Shown here in pieces: positions 1-8,556 of a stretch of DNA of 64,000 nt. The position numbers and the translations under genes were made by a program. The notes beneath the pieces are model-generated. The model did no database searches, was not told the DNA's origin, and worked only from the letters and a program-made list of their open reading frames with translations. Origin of the DNA: Gammaproteobacteria bacterium (GTDB taxonomy: Bacteria > Pseudomonadota > Gammaproteobacteria > S012-40); assembly GCA_029881255.1 (NCBI GenBank), contig JAOUMY010000009.1, forward strand, positions 62,001-126,000. Direction: 5' to 3'. The number at the start of each line of letters is the position of its first letter. Within the stretch, counting starts at the first letter, position 1.

Positions 1-294
1 TGAAAGAGCAATACCGATGCTTGCGGTAGCTATGCTGGTAAACTGTTTTGGCTCCAACCAGGTACCGTTTTCCTTGCGCGTTGCAAGCATACGTTTTCCG
101 ACTATGGATAGCATGACAAGAACTATTCCTGTGATATTAATCGTTGCCATCCACAATTTGGATACTGGAGGGAATGCCATCGCCATAACTACAATGCCGA
201 GCCCAAGGACAAGATAAAACCCTCTTTGTTCCATATTCATCATCGAGTTTTTTGGTGACATGAATTTTGAGGCGTTTTGAGTGAGAGTGTTCAT
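1..294 (-). CDS. Membrane protein, partial (3' end beyond the window)
   Basis: Reading leftward from ATG at 292-294, the frame stays open for 98 codons to the window edge, so the C-terminus is missing. An AAGGA ribosome site lies just upstream of the start. A polar N-terminus of about 35 residues is followed by two hydrophobic segments, around residues 36-54 (FYLVLGLGIVVMAMA) and 60-80 (TINITGIVLVMLSIVG). A third hydrophobic stretch may begin at the edge. I do not recognise the family; an inner-membrane location is inferred from the hydrophobic segments only. It points the same way as the LysR gene to its right, with a gap of about 185 bp. Confidence 0.6.
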   Translation of the reverse strand, partial: MNTLTQNASKFMSPKNSMMNMEQRGFYLVLGLGIVVMAMAFPPVSKLWMATINITGIVLVMLSIVGKRMLATRKENGTWLEPKQFTSIATASIGIALS

Positions 295-479
295 ATTTTG
301 AATCCTTTGATAAATGAGTGGTAAACGCTACGAGCAACAATCCTTTTGTCTTCGTAATGTTGATCATTATCCGGGAGTATACGGCATGTGTGAAATTGGA
401 AGTTTTGTTACCTACTATTGATAAAAGTAAATGCGTTGAAAAACGACACCTTGCAGCCAGGTTTTCAATGTTAGATGCA

Positions 480-1397
480 TCATAACTCCAGGCACTTATT
501 CGCTATTTCCCGCCCTTCTGTTTGAACATAGTCGGTAAACAAATTGACGACACCGGGTAATTTTTTTTCCGCCGGATACGCAAAATACCATTGCCCCTGG
601 ATCGGGAATCCGGTGACGTTCAGGTTTTTCAATATATTCAGTTTTATTTCCAAAACTGAGGTAAATAGCGAAAGAATTGAGATACCAAGACCACCAATTA
701 CACCTTGTTTTATCGCCTCATTCCCGCCCAGAATCATATGAGGCCTAAGCTTTATATTATGCGTCTTGTAAAACTTCTCTATCTCTTTTAGAGTTGACGA
801 CCCAGGTTCCCGAATTAGGAACTTTTCCTCCATCAATCGCTCTAGAGAAATGTTTTTTTCGTTTGCCAGTGGATGATCCATGGACGCAATAACTATCATG
901 GGATTTTCAACAAAAGGTATTATTTCCACATCCATATGTGTTGGCTTTCGTGAAACAATATAAAGGTCGTCTTTATTATGCGACATACGTTCGTCTATTT
1001 CCGGACGAGTGACAACCTTCATTTCAAGCTCGATTTCCGGATACTTTTTATTAAACCCACCAAACACCCTAGGCAAGAAAAATTGACTGGTAATAGTCCC
1101 GGAAATACTGATTTTTCCCTGTGGCTTATCTACAAACGACGCCATATCATTTTCGACATCTTTCAATTCTCTCAGAATATGTTGACAATGTTGCAGCATC
1201 TTCTTTCCAGACTGCGTTAGGTACAGCTTATTACTGACCGACTCGATCAGTACGGTATCAAGAGACGTAGACAGTTGTTTCACCTGAAGTGAGACAGAAG
1301 ACTGCGTGATAAACAGCTCCTCAGCTGCGCGAGTAAAGCTCAGATGCCTGGCAACAGATTCGAAAATCTGCATTTGCCTTATGGTGGCGCGTAACAC
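480..1397 (-). CDS. LysR-family transcriptional regulator, CbbR-like
   Basis: A 305-residue LysR-type regulator. The N-terminal helix-turn-helix (LRATIRQMQIFESVARHLSF, then AAEELFITQSSVSLQVKQL) is close to the CbbR branch, which controls carbon-fixation genes and senses metabolites such as NADPH or RuBP. The rest is a periplasmic-binding-like effector domain. I chose the GTG start at 1397 because AAAGGA sits about 7 nt upstream and it puts the start directly at the conserved domain; a TTG at 1442 would add 15 residues with no clear ribosome site. It is divergent from the anion transporter at 1805, so that transporter is a plausible target. No Rubisco genes are visible here, so the CbbR link is by similarity only. 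Confidence 0.85.
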   Translation of the reverse strand: MLRATIRQMQIFESVARHLSFTRAAEELFITQSSVSLQVKQLSTSLDTVLIESVSNKLYLTQSGKKMLQHCQHILRELKDVENDMASFVDKPQGKISISGTITSQFFLPRVFGGFNKKYPEIELEMKVVTRPEIDERMSHNKDDLYIVSRKPTHMDVEIIPFVENPMIVIASMDHPLANEKNISLERLMEEKFLIREPGSSTLKEIEKFYKTHNIKLRPHMILGGNEAIKQGVIGGLGISILSLFTSVLEIKLNILKNLNVTGFPIQGQWYFAYPAEKKLPGVVNLFTDYVQTEGREIANKCLEL

Positions 1398-1546
1398 AAT
1401 ATTTTCCTTTATATTGAAACTAATGAGCCTATTGTCTTTCAACAGAAATGCTCATAGCTGGTTGATAGAGAGATTATTCCTGGTAGCGTCGTGTGACATA
1501 TTGATCAAGTATTGAGAAAGCCCTGCTGCACACAGGAAACATAGAA

Positions 1547-1651
1547 ATGAAAGCTATGGAATATAAGGTGATAGACCCTAAAAAGACCTATAAAAACGCG
1601 ACTCAGTACCGATGGAGTATATACCTGAAACGCCGAAATAGCCATCACTAA
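1547..1651 (+). CDS. Possible 34-residue small protein
   Basis: A short frame in the LysR/transporter intergenic region: ATG at 1547, TAA at 1649-1651, preceded at suitable spacing by AGGAA. The product is basic and aromatic (MKAMEYKVIDPKKTYKNATQ at its start, then Arg/Lys-rich). There is no signal peptide or membrane segment and no family match known to me. It could be chance; it is listed because the ribosome site is good and the region is otherwise empty. Confidence 0.25.
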   Translation: MKAMEYKVIDPKKTYKNATQYRWSIYLKRRNSHH

Positions 1652-1804
1652 CAGGCAATCCCCTATATAGTCACGCAACTCAAGTGTTGTACATCTTAAA
1701 GTAGTGACACTCCAGGTTTCATGTTCGGAATTGTATAACTAACAAAATTCAATGTTACAATTTCAGTCGATGCCATTTAACCGGACATATCCGTTTTTGC
1801 GACT

Positions 1805-3259
1805 ATGTTGAGCAAACAGAAAATCACCGGGCTGATCTCCGGACCTGGACTGTTTTTTCTATTTTTGTTACTCCCTGTACCCGACGGTTTGTCCCAGCAG
1901 GGAATGTTGGTCGCGGCCACTGCTATGCTAATGGCAGCATTGTGGATTACCGAGGCTATACCTATTCCCCTCACCGCGCTCATCCCCGTAGCGCTATTTC
2001 CTATGAAAGGCGTACTTGATGTACACCAGATTGTCGGCGCCTATACACATCACCTGATATTTCTCTTTCTCGGCGGATTTTTGATCGCTGCTACACTGGA
2101 GAAGTGGAATTTACACCTGCGTATTGCGCTGCATACTCTACGCTTTACGGGAACAACACCCGCAAAACTGTTATTTGGCTTTATGCTGGCGACTGCTTTT
2201 CTCTCCATGTGGATCAGCAACACGGCAGCGGCTTTGCTCATGGTTACAATTGCAGCCGCTGTTATTCGACAGCTTGAACCGGGAGAAAAAACTCAGTGCG
2301 GTTCAAGAAGCCTGGCTACTGTACTTATGCTAGGCATTGCTTATTCGGCGTCTATTGGTGGCATAGCTACGTTGATAGGCACGCCCCCTAATGCCATACT
2401 GGCAGCTATCGTCGAACAGCAATATGGTATAAGTATTCACTTTATCGACTGGATGAAGATCGCTCTGCCCCTGTCTCTGTCAATGCTACTCATTACCTGG
2501 GCATATCTGCGCATGTCTATCCCATCTTCCAACACGCCAACATATGATTTCGATGTTAGCAAACAAATTGGGCAACTTGGCAGAACAAGCTCAACGGAAA
2601 AACGCGTATTGGTCATTTTTCTACTGGTTGTCTGCGGCTGGCTTTTTCAGGGTTTAATCCCGACAAACACCTTACTACGGGTTTCCGATGCGGGTATTGC
2701 GATGGTAGGTGCATTACTGCTATTCCTCACCCCGGCAAAAAAAATGTTTGGGCCGCGACTCCTCGATTTGAAAACCGCAAAAAGTATTCCCTGGGACATA
2801 CTAATTCTTTTTGGGGGCGGCCTCGCACTGGCCGAGGGATTTAGCGAGAGCGGTCTTACGCTATGGGTTGCCGCGCAATTCTCTGTTCTTCGGGGTATCG
2901 ACATCATTATGCTAATCGGCATGATAGTACTCGTCGTCGTATTTCTCACCGAAGTCACTTCGAACACGGCAACTGCATCTATCTTACTACCCATTATGGG
3001 TTCGCTTGCCATTGCGTTACATTTACATCCGTTTATGACGATGGTCGCCGTCGCCCTGTCTGCGTCGTTTGCGTTTATGCTGCCGGTGGCAACTCCACCG
3101 AATGCCATTGTCTTTGCCAGCCGCAAAGTGACCATCGCACAGATGGCGCAGGCAGGTTTTGCACTGAATATCATCGGAGCAATATTGATAACACTATATA
3201 TCGTTTATCTAGTGCCACTGATTACGGACTTGTCATTGCCTGCCGCCTCAGGTGGTTAA
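1805..3259 (+). CDS. DASS/SLC13-family sodium:anion symporter
   Basis: A 484-residue polytopic inner-membrane protein. It carries both copies of the family signature: SNTAA near residue 138 and TSNTATA near residue 385, each followed further on by a TPPNAI motif (about residues 196 and 434). These paired SNT loops bind sodium and the carboxylate or sulfate substrate in DASS transporters. The length is normal for the family and no truncation is seen. The substrate (dicarboxylate, sulfate or another oxyanion) cannot be told from sequence. The divergent CbbR-like regulator at 480-1397 may control it. Confidence 0.85.
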   Translation: MLSKQKITGLISGPGLFFLFLLLPVPDGLSQQGMLVAATAMLMAALWITEAIPIPLTALIPVALFPMKGVLDVHQIVGAYTHHLIFLFLGGFLIAATLEKWNLHLRIALHTLRFTGTTPAKLLFGFMLATAFLSMWISNTAAALLMVTIAAAVIRQLEPGEKTQCGSRSLATVLMLGIAYSASIGGIATLIGTPPNAILAAIVEQQYGISIHFIDWMKIALPLSLSMLLITWAYLRMSIPSSNTPTYDFDVSKQIGQLGRTSSTEKRVLVIFLLVVCGWLFQGLIPTNTLLRVSDAGIAMVGALLLFLTPAKKMFGPRLLDLKTAKSIPWDILILFGGGLALAEGFSESGLTLWVAAQFSVLRGIDIIMLIGMIVLVVVFLTEVTSNTATASILLPIMGSLAIALHLHPFMTMVAVALSASFAFMLPVATPPNAIVFASRKVTIAQMAQAGFALNIIGAILITLYIVYLVPLITDLSLPAASGG

Positions 3260-3443
3260 GAAGTTTAATGAGGCCTGACCTACTTCGCACTCCAGATTAA
3301 CGTTTAGTATTTGTGTGCTTTTCAGGCAGAGTATTTTGAATTGAAAATTTAATTTGTCCGCGCAGTCCGCTAAACTCGGCCAGTGCAGAAATATTGGCAC
3401 TCTTTCTTGTCCCCTCTCCTCTCGCCAGACAAAAAAATAAAAG

Positions 3444-3472
3444 TTGTAATATTCTTTTTCCTGCTTTATCTT
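3444..3472 (+). promoter_or_regulatory. Candidate sigma-70 promoter of nrdAB
   Basis: TTGTAA at 3444-3449 and TATCTT at 3467-3472 are separated by 17 bp. The -10 element lies inside the first NrdR box, the position expected for repression by NrdR. Transcription from here would place the whole cobalamin riboswitch in the leader. Confidence 0.5.
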
Positions 3473-3476
3473 GTGC
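3461..3476 (+). promoter_or_regulatory. NrdR box 1
   Basis: CTGCTTTATCTTGTGC fits the 16-bp NrdR consensus (acaCwatATcTwgtGt) at most of the informative positions. It overlaps the candidate -10. NrdR is the ATP/dATP-sensing repressor of ribonucleotide reductase genes. Confidence 0.65.
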
Positions 3477-3492
3477 CTCGTCTTCGGTTCGA

Positions 3493-3508
3493 CCACTACA
3501 TATAGTGC
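3493..3508 (+). promoter_or_regulatory. NrdR box 2
   Basis: CCACTACATATAGTGC is a near-perfect palindromic NrdR box. It begins exactly 32 bp after box 1, the three-helical-turn spacing typical of paired NrdR boxes. It falls at the 5' edge of the riboswitch region. Confidence 0.7.
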
Positions 3509-3668
3509 TCGTGGAAACAGGGAACCCGGTGAGAATCCGGGACTGTCGCGCAGCGGTATTGGGGAACGAACGCTACCAGCAGCAATGCAGGCACTGTGTT
3601 TACGCACGGGAAGCCGTAGCCTAGGTGACCATCTGGTCTCGCCCCTAAGTCCGAATACCTGCCGAAAC
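3500..3668 (+). ncRNA. Cobalamin (B12) riboswitch in the nrdAB leader
   Basis: The conserved core is visible in order: GGGAACCCGGTGAGAATCCG at 3520-3539, the GACTGTCGCGCAGCGGTA block at 3541-3558, and the closing B12 box AGTCCGAATACCTGCC at 3648-3663. It is followed by a long bulged hairpin (GAAACA...CTTCAG pairing with CTGAAG...TGTTTC, about 3664-3710), which could be the expression platform. The nrdA ATG is about 120 nt downstream. Cobalamin riboswitches usually switch genes off when B12 is plentiful; in front of a B12-independent reductase this means B12-sparing control. Confidence 0.88.
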
Positions 3669-3785
3669 ATTGATCTTCAGCGTACATCGTCTGAAGTGTT
3701 TCAACAGGCCTCGCGATAGGGTCGGAAGTTGAGGTATTCCTCTTCTGTTTCTAGCGTTGTGGCCATAATCTTTAAAGGCCAGTCA

Positions 3786-6569
3786 ATGAGCACTAACGCG
3801 TCATTAGTCGTCGACACTACATCCACACAACTCACTCAATATCAGGTAATACGCCGCAACGGAAAGCTTACTGCTTTCGATGCCAGCAAGATTCAAAATG
3901 CGATTACCAAGGCGTTGCTTGCAGTCGAGGGAAACGCCGCGGATGCACACAAAACCCGTGATACCGCAGTAACACTCTGCCAACTCGTGGTTGAAAGTTT
4001 GTTTCGACGTCCGCCTATTGGAGACACACTACACATCGAAGATATCCAGGACCAGGTAGAGTTGGCTCTGATGCGTAGCGGACATCACAAAGTGGCCCGC
4101 GCCTATGTGCTGTACCGCGAAGAACACGCCCGACAACGTCATGCAGAAGAGCAAACGCCTTCTGATGACAACGATACCCCCAACTACACCGCTTTTGACG
4201 GTCAGCGCCTTGCCATTGCAACACTACAGTTAGATCAAATTTTAAACGCGTGTTGCAAAGATCTCGATGGCGTCGATCCCAAACGCATTCTTGATGAAAC
4301 ACGCAAGAACCTGTTCGACGGCATCAAGGAAAAAGATCTTTTTACCCTGTTGATAATGAACGCCCGCTCACACATTGAACAGGAACCCAATTATTCCTAT
4401 GTGGCAGCGAGATTGCTTTTAGATGATCTCTACCATGAGGTTTTGCGTTCATTCGATAAAGGATTAGTCGCTCGCCTGTCAATTCAATCCGTACACCAAC
4501 GTTATGCGGAGAATTTTGTTGATTACATACACCACGCCATCAATGAGCAACTACTCGACCCCGAACTGGCGCAGTACGACCTGGAAAAACTCGGTAGCGC
4601 ATTGCTACCTGAGCGTGATCTTGATTTCAACTATCTCGGCCTGCAAACCCTTTACGATCGCTATTTCATACACAAACAAAACCGCCGCCTGGAATTGCCG
4701 CAGGCGTTTTTTATGCGTGTGGCTATGGGGCTGGCGATTAATGAAATCGACCGTGAAACTCGCGCAATCGAATTTTACGAACTGTTGTCGTCGTTTCAGT
4801 TCATGTGTTCAACCCCGACACTGTTTAACTCTGGGACGCTCAGACCACAACTGTCCTCCTGTTACCTAACGACGGTGCCGGATGATTTGAGCGGTATATA
4901 CGATGCACTCAAGAATAACGCCTTATTGTCGAAATTTGCCGGAGGCCTTGGGAATGACTGGACACCGGTGCGTGGTCTAGGCGCACATATCAAGGGCACA
5001 AACGGCGAATCACAAGGTGTGGTGCCATTTTTAAAAGTCGCCAACGATACCGCTGTCGCCGTGAATCAGGGTGGCAAACGCAAGGGTGCCGTCTGCGCTT
5101 ATCTGGAGACCTGGCATATCGATATCGAAGAGTTTCTCGAACTACGCAAGAACACCGGCGACGAACGACGCCGCACTCACGATATGAATAGCGCCAACTG
5201 GATACCGGATTTGTTCATGGAACGCGTCGCCGATGATAGTCACTGGACCTTGTTCTCGCCTGACGAAACGCCGGAACTTCATGAGCTAAGTGGCCAGGCA
5301 TTTAAAGCCTGCTACGAAAACTATGAGGCAAAAGCAGAGAACAATGAGCTGCGCATATACAAACGCGTGTCGGCACTAGGCCTGTGGCGCAAGATGCTGG
5401 CGCAGTTGTTTGAAACCGGACATCCGTGGATTACGTTTAAAGACCCGTGCAATATCCGCTATACCAACCAGCATCAGGGCGTGGTGCATAGTTCCAATCT
5501 ATGTACTGAAATCACGTTGCATACCTCTGAGAAGGAAATTGCGGTGTGTAATCTCGGCTCGATTAATCTCGCCAAACATATCGACAACGGTCGACTCGAT
5601 GTGGACAGACTGGGCAAAACGGTACGCACGGCGATGCGTATGCTCGATAATGTCATCGAATATAATTATTACGCGGTTAAACTGGCACGCAGCTCCAATC
5701 TCCAGCACCGTCCGGTTGGCTTGGGCCTGATGGGTTTTCAGGACGCCTTATATCAACTGGATATCCCGTATGCCTCTGCGGAGGCGATTAAGTTCGCCGA
5801 TGAGTCGATGGAAACGATTTCATATCTGGCCATTGATGCCTCTTCGGATTTGGCCAGCGAACGCGGTGTTTACGCCAGTTACCAGGGCTCGTTGTGGAGC
5901 CAGGGAAAACTCCCGATTGATACACTCGATGACCTACGTCAGCAACGGGGTCGTTTCGTCGAAGTAGATAATACCTCGACCCTGAGCTGGGATGAGTTAA
6001 GGGAAAAAATCAAACGCCAGGGAATGCGCAATTCCAATTGCATGGCCATCGCACCGACGGCGACGATATCGAATATCTGCGGCGTATCACAATCTATTGA
6101 ACCGACTTATCAGAATCTTTTCGTCAAGTCGAATCTTTCCGGTGAGTTTACAGTGATCAATCAACATCTGGTCAGGGATCTCAAGGCCAGAGATCTGTGG
6201 GACGATGTGATGGTCAACGATTTGAAATACTTTGACGGATCGGTTAAGAAAATCGAACGTATACCCGAGGCCTTGAAACAAAAATACGCCACAGCATTTG
6301 AGATAGATTCGCGTTGGTTAATCGAAGCCGCCAGCCGACGCCAGAAATGGCTCGATCAGGCACAGTCACTCAATCTGTATCTGGCACAACCCGACGGCAA
6401 GGCCCTGGACAGTCTTTACAAACTGGCCTGGGTGCGCGGCCTGAAAACGACTTACTATCTCCGCACACTGGGTGCGACACATGTAGAGAAAGTCAGAACA
6501 CGTGCGCTTAGTGAAACAAGCGCTGCTGTGTGTTCGATAGACAATCCTGATTGCGAAGCCTGCCAGTAA
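3786..6569 (+). CDS. nrdA: Class Ia ribonucleoside-diphosphate reductase, alpha subunit
   Basis: This 927-residue subunit reduces NDPs to dNDPs together with NrdB. An ATP-cone (QYQVIRRNGKLTAFDASKIQ onward, about residues 18-115) indicates allosteric control by ATP/dATP. Catalytic features are the SSCYL cysteine at residue 359, NLCTE at 571-575 (thiyl-radical cysteine 573), AVCNLGSINL (cysteine 588), the radical-transfer tyrosine pair at 890-891, and a C-terminal cysteine tail (CSIDNPDCEACQ) for re-reduction. I took ATG 3786 because AAGG precedes it and homology begins there; a TTG frame opens earlier at 3729. nrdB follows after 11 nt. The gene sits behind paired NrdR boxes and a B12 riboswitch. 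Confidence 0.96.
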   Translation: MSTNASLVVDTTSTQLTQYQVIRRNGKLTAFDASKIQNAITKALLAVEGNAADAHKTRDTAVTLCQLVVESLFRRPPIGDTLHIEDIQDQVELALMRSGHHKVARAYVLYREEHARQRHAEEQTPSDDNDTPNYTAFDGQRLAIATLQLDQILNACCKDLDGVDPKRILDETRKNLFDGIKEKDLFTLLIMNARSHIEQEPNYSYVAARLLLDDLYHEVLRSFDKGLVARLSIQSVHQRYAENFVDYIHHAINEQLLDPELAQYDLEKLGSALLPERDLDFNYLGLQTLYDRYFIHKQNRRLELPQAFFMRVAMGLAINEIDRETRAIEFYELLSSFQFMCSTPTLFNSGTLRPQLSSCYLTTVPDDLSGIYDALKNNALLSKFAGGLGNDWTPVRGLGAHIKGTNGESQGVVPFLKVANDTAVAVNQGGKRKGAVCAYLETWHIDIEEFLELRKNTGDERRRTHDMNSANWIPDLFMERVADDSHWTLFSPDETPELHELSGQAFKACYENYEAKAENNELRIYKRVSALGLWRKMLAQLFETGHPWITFKDPCNIRYTNQHQGVVHSSNLCTEITLHTSEKEIAVCNLGSINLAKHIDNGRLDVDRLGKTVRTAMRMLDNVIEYNYYAVKLARSSNLQHRPVGLGLMGFQDALYQLDIPYASAEAIKFADESMETISYLAIDASSDLASERGVYASYQGSLWSQGKLPIDTLDDLRQQRGRFVEVDNTSTLSWDELREKIKRQGMRNSNCMAIAPTATISNICGVSQSIEPTYQNLFVKSNLSGEFTVINQHLVRDLKARDLWDDVMVNDLKYFDGSVKKIERIPEALKQKYATAFEIDSRWLIEAASRRQKWLDQAQSLNLYLAQPDGKALDSLYKLAWVRGLKTTYYLRTLGATHVEKVRTRALSETSAAVCSIDNPDCEACQ

Positions 6570-6580
6570 AGGAGAACACG

Positions 6581-7708
6581 ATGTATAACTGGGATGATCC
6601 ACTTAATCTTGAAACAGAACCGACTTCCGACAAACTGCGCGAAACAAGCAAAGAACCGGCGTTGGAGCGACTAATCGACAGAATCACTCCACCAAAAGCT
6701 GCACAGCAAGCGGTCTCGGTGGAAGACAAGCGCGTCGTCAACGGCGATGTGGATATCAACCAACTCGCGCCTTTTAAATACCCCTGGGCGTGGAAATATT
6801 TTCTCAACGCCAATAAGAATCACTGGACGCCTCTGGACATCAATATGTCCCAAGACGTGCAGGACTATCACCACAAGCTGAGCGATGCGGAAAAACATTT
6901 GTATGAAAATGTCCTCGCCTATCTGACTACCTCGGATATTCTCGCCATGCGCAATGTCGGTCTGGCGGTGATGGAAAAGATGAGCGCGCCGGAATTGCAA
7001 ATCTATCAGGCGCGACAGGTCTACGAAGAGGCACTACATACGTGGACGTATCAACACTGCATCGAAACCATCGGTCTGGATCAAAGCGAGATCTACAATC
7101 GTTATCGCGTGGTGCCTGAGATACACGGCAAGATACAAATCGCCAACCGAAGACTCAATGCGGTATTACGCCCAGACATTGATCTGCGACAGCAAAAAGA
7201 TCTGCATGAGTTTTTGATGTCATACCTGTTCTTTGCCGCCGTTTTTGAAGGCTGCTGGTTTTACAACGGCTTTAGCCCGATCTTCGCGCTACAACGCCGT
7301 GGACTGATGAAGGGCACCTCGGAACAACTGCAATACATTATGCGTGATGAAGTCATGCATTGTAGTTTTGGTATTCGCACGGTAAAACAACTCATGCTTG
7401 AGGAAAACATCAGCCCAGACCCACAAGCCCTCGCCGAGATGTGGCAAGAGGCAGAGGATGCCGAACGGTGCTATGCCAACTATATTTTACAAACGCCTGT
7501 CGTTGGCTATAGCGCATCAGACCACATCGAACAATTTCGTTTTATAGCCAATAGACGTGCTCGACAACTGGGGATAGACGAGCCCTACCCCGGTGCTCAG
7601 TGCGCACTACCGTGGTTAGACGAACAGGCAAATATCCGCAAGGAAAAAAACTTTTTTGAAACGCGGGTGACGGAGTATCAGACGGGTAGTAGTTTGAATT
7701 GGGATTGA
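6581..7708 (+). CDS. nrdB: Class Ia ribonucleoside-diphosphate reductase, beta subunit
   Basis: A 375-residue ferritin-like radical subunit. Metal-ligand and radical positions are visible: Asp119 (TTSDIL), Glu150 and His153 in EEALHTWTY, and the radical tyrosine Tyr157 in the same motif. Further on are the helix with FEGCWFYNGF and the second ligand set in MRDEVMHCSFG. Tyrosine presence argues for class Ia/Ib rather than the tyrosine-free Ic type. AAAGGAG overlaps the nrdA stop and precedes the ATG by 8 nt, so the two genes are co-translated. No adjacent ferredoxin (YfaE-like) or nrdI gene is present, which supports class Ia over Ib. Confidence 0.95.
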   Translation: MYNWDDPLNLETEPTSDKLRETSKEPALERLIDRITPPKAAQQAVSVEDKRVVNGDVDINQLAPFKYPWAWKYFLNANKNHWTPLDINMSQDVQDYHHKLSDAEKHLYENVLAYLTTSDILAMRNVGLAVMEKMSAPELQIYQARQVYEEALHTWTYQHCIETIGLDQSEIYNRYRVVPEIHGKIQIANRRLNAVLRPDIDLRQQKDLHEFLMSYLFFAAVFEGCWFYNGFSPIFALQRRGLMKGTSEQLQYIMRDEVMHCSFGIRTVKQLMLEENISPDPQALAEMWQEAEDAERCYANYILQTPVVGYSASDHIEQFRFIANRRARQLGIDEPYPGAQCALPWLDEQANIRKEKNFFETRVTEYQTGSSLNWD

Positions 7709-7734
7709 TATTAAGCTTTTAGAAATTGGCTATG

Positions 7735-7772
7735 GCCCTGCATCAACATTGTGTGGGGCTTTCTTTCCTTTC
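7735..7772 (+). terminator. Rho-independent terminator after nrdB
   Basis: GCCCTGCA at 7735-7742 pairs with TGTGGGGC at 7752-7759 (two G-T wobbles, 9-nt loop), followed by a pyrimidine-rich TTTCTTTCCTTTCT tract. Confidence 0.55.
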
Positions 7773-7930
7773 TCTATTAGAGAATCGCACAACCAATTCT
7801 GAGTTCTGGTATTGTAGTATTTGTTACTTCTAGATTAGCTTGTCCTGAATAACAAAGCAGACTATCCTACAACGGTGTGTTCAACTCCTTTTTGATTCCC
7901 GGTTCGAAATCGATGTATATACACCAGTGC

Positions 7931-8554
7931 ATGATAATCCAAGACATACGATATCCTCGGTTGACAATACTTCTTGGCAGCCTGTTTGTATTGTTTGCTA
8001 TCGTGTTTCCAGCAACTGCAAGTACAAATTCAACGCCTGCCAGCACGGAACATGGAATAGGCTTGACGTCCCACCGCATCGGCGTTCCTTTTTCCAGCCA
8101 GGTGTCCAGCCGTTTCGCCGGATACGGCATGAACTACGGATATCATTTTGCTACTAGTCCAGCGTGGAAGCTCAATTACCAACATCGACTGATCGCGGGT
8201 GCATATCGCCAGCCGTATTATCAAAACGGTTTTTTTAGCAACTATACAATAGCGCTTGGCTATCGATTTCCTGCCGGGGTGGACCTATGGAGTAATCTCG
8301 GTCTGGGCTTTATGTATACGTTTGAAGACGCCGCAGTATACAAACAAAACGACACTGGCGAATTTACACAGGTACGCGACTATGGACGAGGGAGTTTTTT
8401 CGTGCCTTTAGGTGTGGAAGTCGCTTATAACTTTTCCGAGCGTCACTGGATTAAGGCGCTGTATATGCAATACCGACTGGATGTCGAGTTGACGTTTCTC
8501 GCTTTTCCACCGGTTTTGCCACATGAGTATTTGGCCTTGGGGTTTCGATTTTAG
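7931..8554 (+). CDS. Predicted outer-membrane beta-barrel protein
   Basis: About 207 residues. A hydrophobic signal segment (LTILLGSLFVLFAIVFPATA) ends near residue 30. The rest shows alternating aromatic/glycine strands (NYGYHF, YTIALGYRF, NLGLGFMYTF, YLALGFRF), and the last residue is phenylalanine, the usual Bam recognition signal of outer-membrane barrels. The frame opens earlier (GTG 7877); I prefer ATG 7931 because it gives an ordinary signal peptide, but no start has a strong ribosome site. The downstream serine hydrolase begins 2 nt after its stop, so the two are likely co-transcribed. The specific function is unknown. Confidence 0.6.
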   Translation: MIIQDIRYPRLTILLGSLFVLFAIVFPATASTNSTPASTEHGIGLTSHRIGVPFSSQVSSRFAGYGMNYGYHFATSPAWKLNYQHRLIAGAYRQPYYQNGFFSNYTIALGYRFPAGVDLWSNLGLGFMYTFEDAAVYKQNDTGEFTQVRDYGRGSFFVPLGVEVAYNFSERHWIKALYMQYRLDVELTFLAFPPVLPHEYLALGFRF

Positions 8555-8556
8555 TC

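Noticed and set aside
2647-3174. 175-codon minus-strand frame inside the SLC13 transporter gene
   Set aside because: Shadow of the transporter gene; no start signals or domain.
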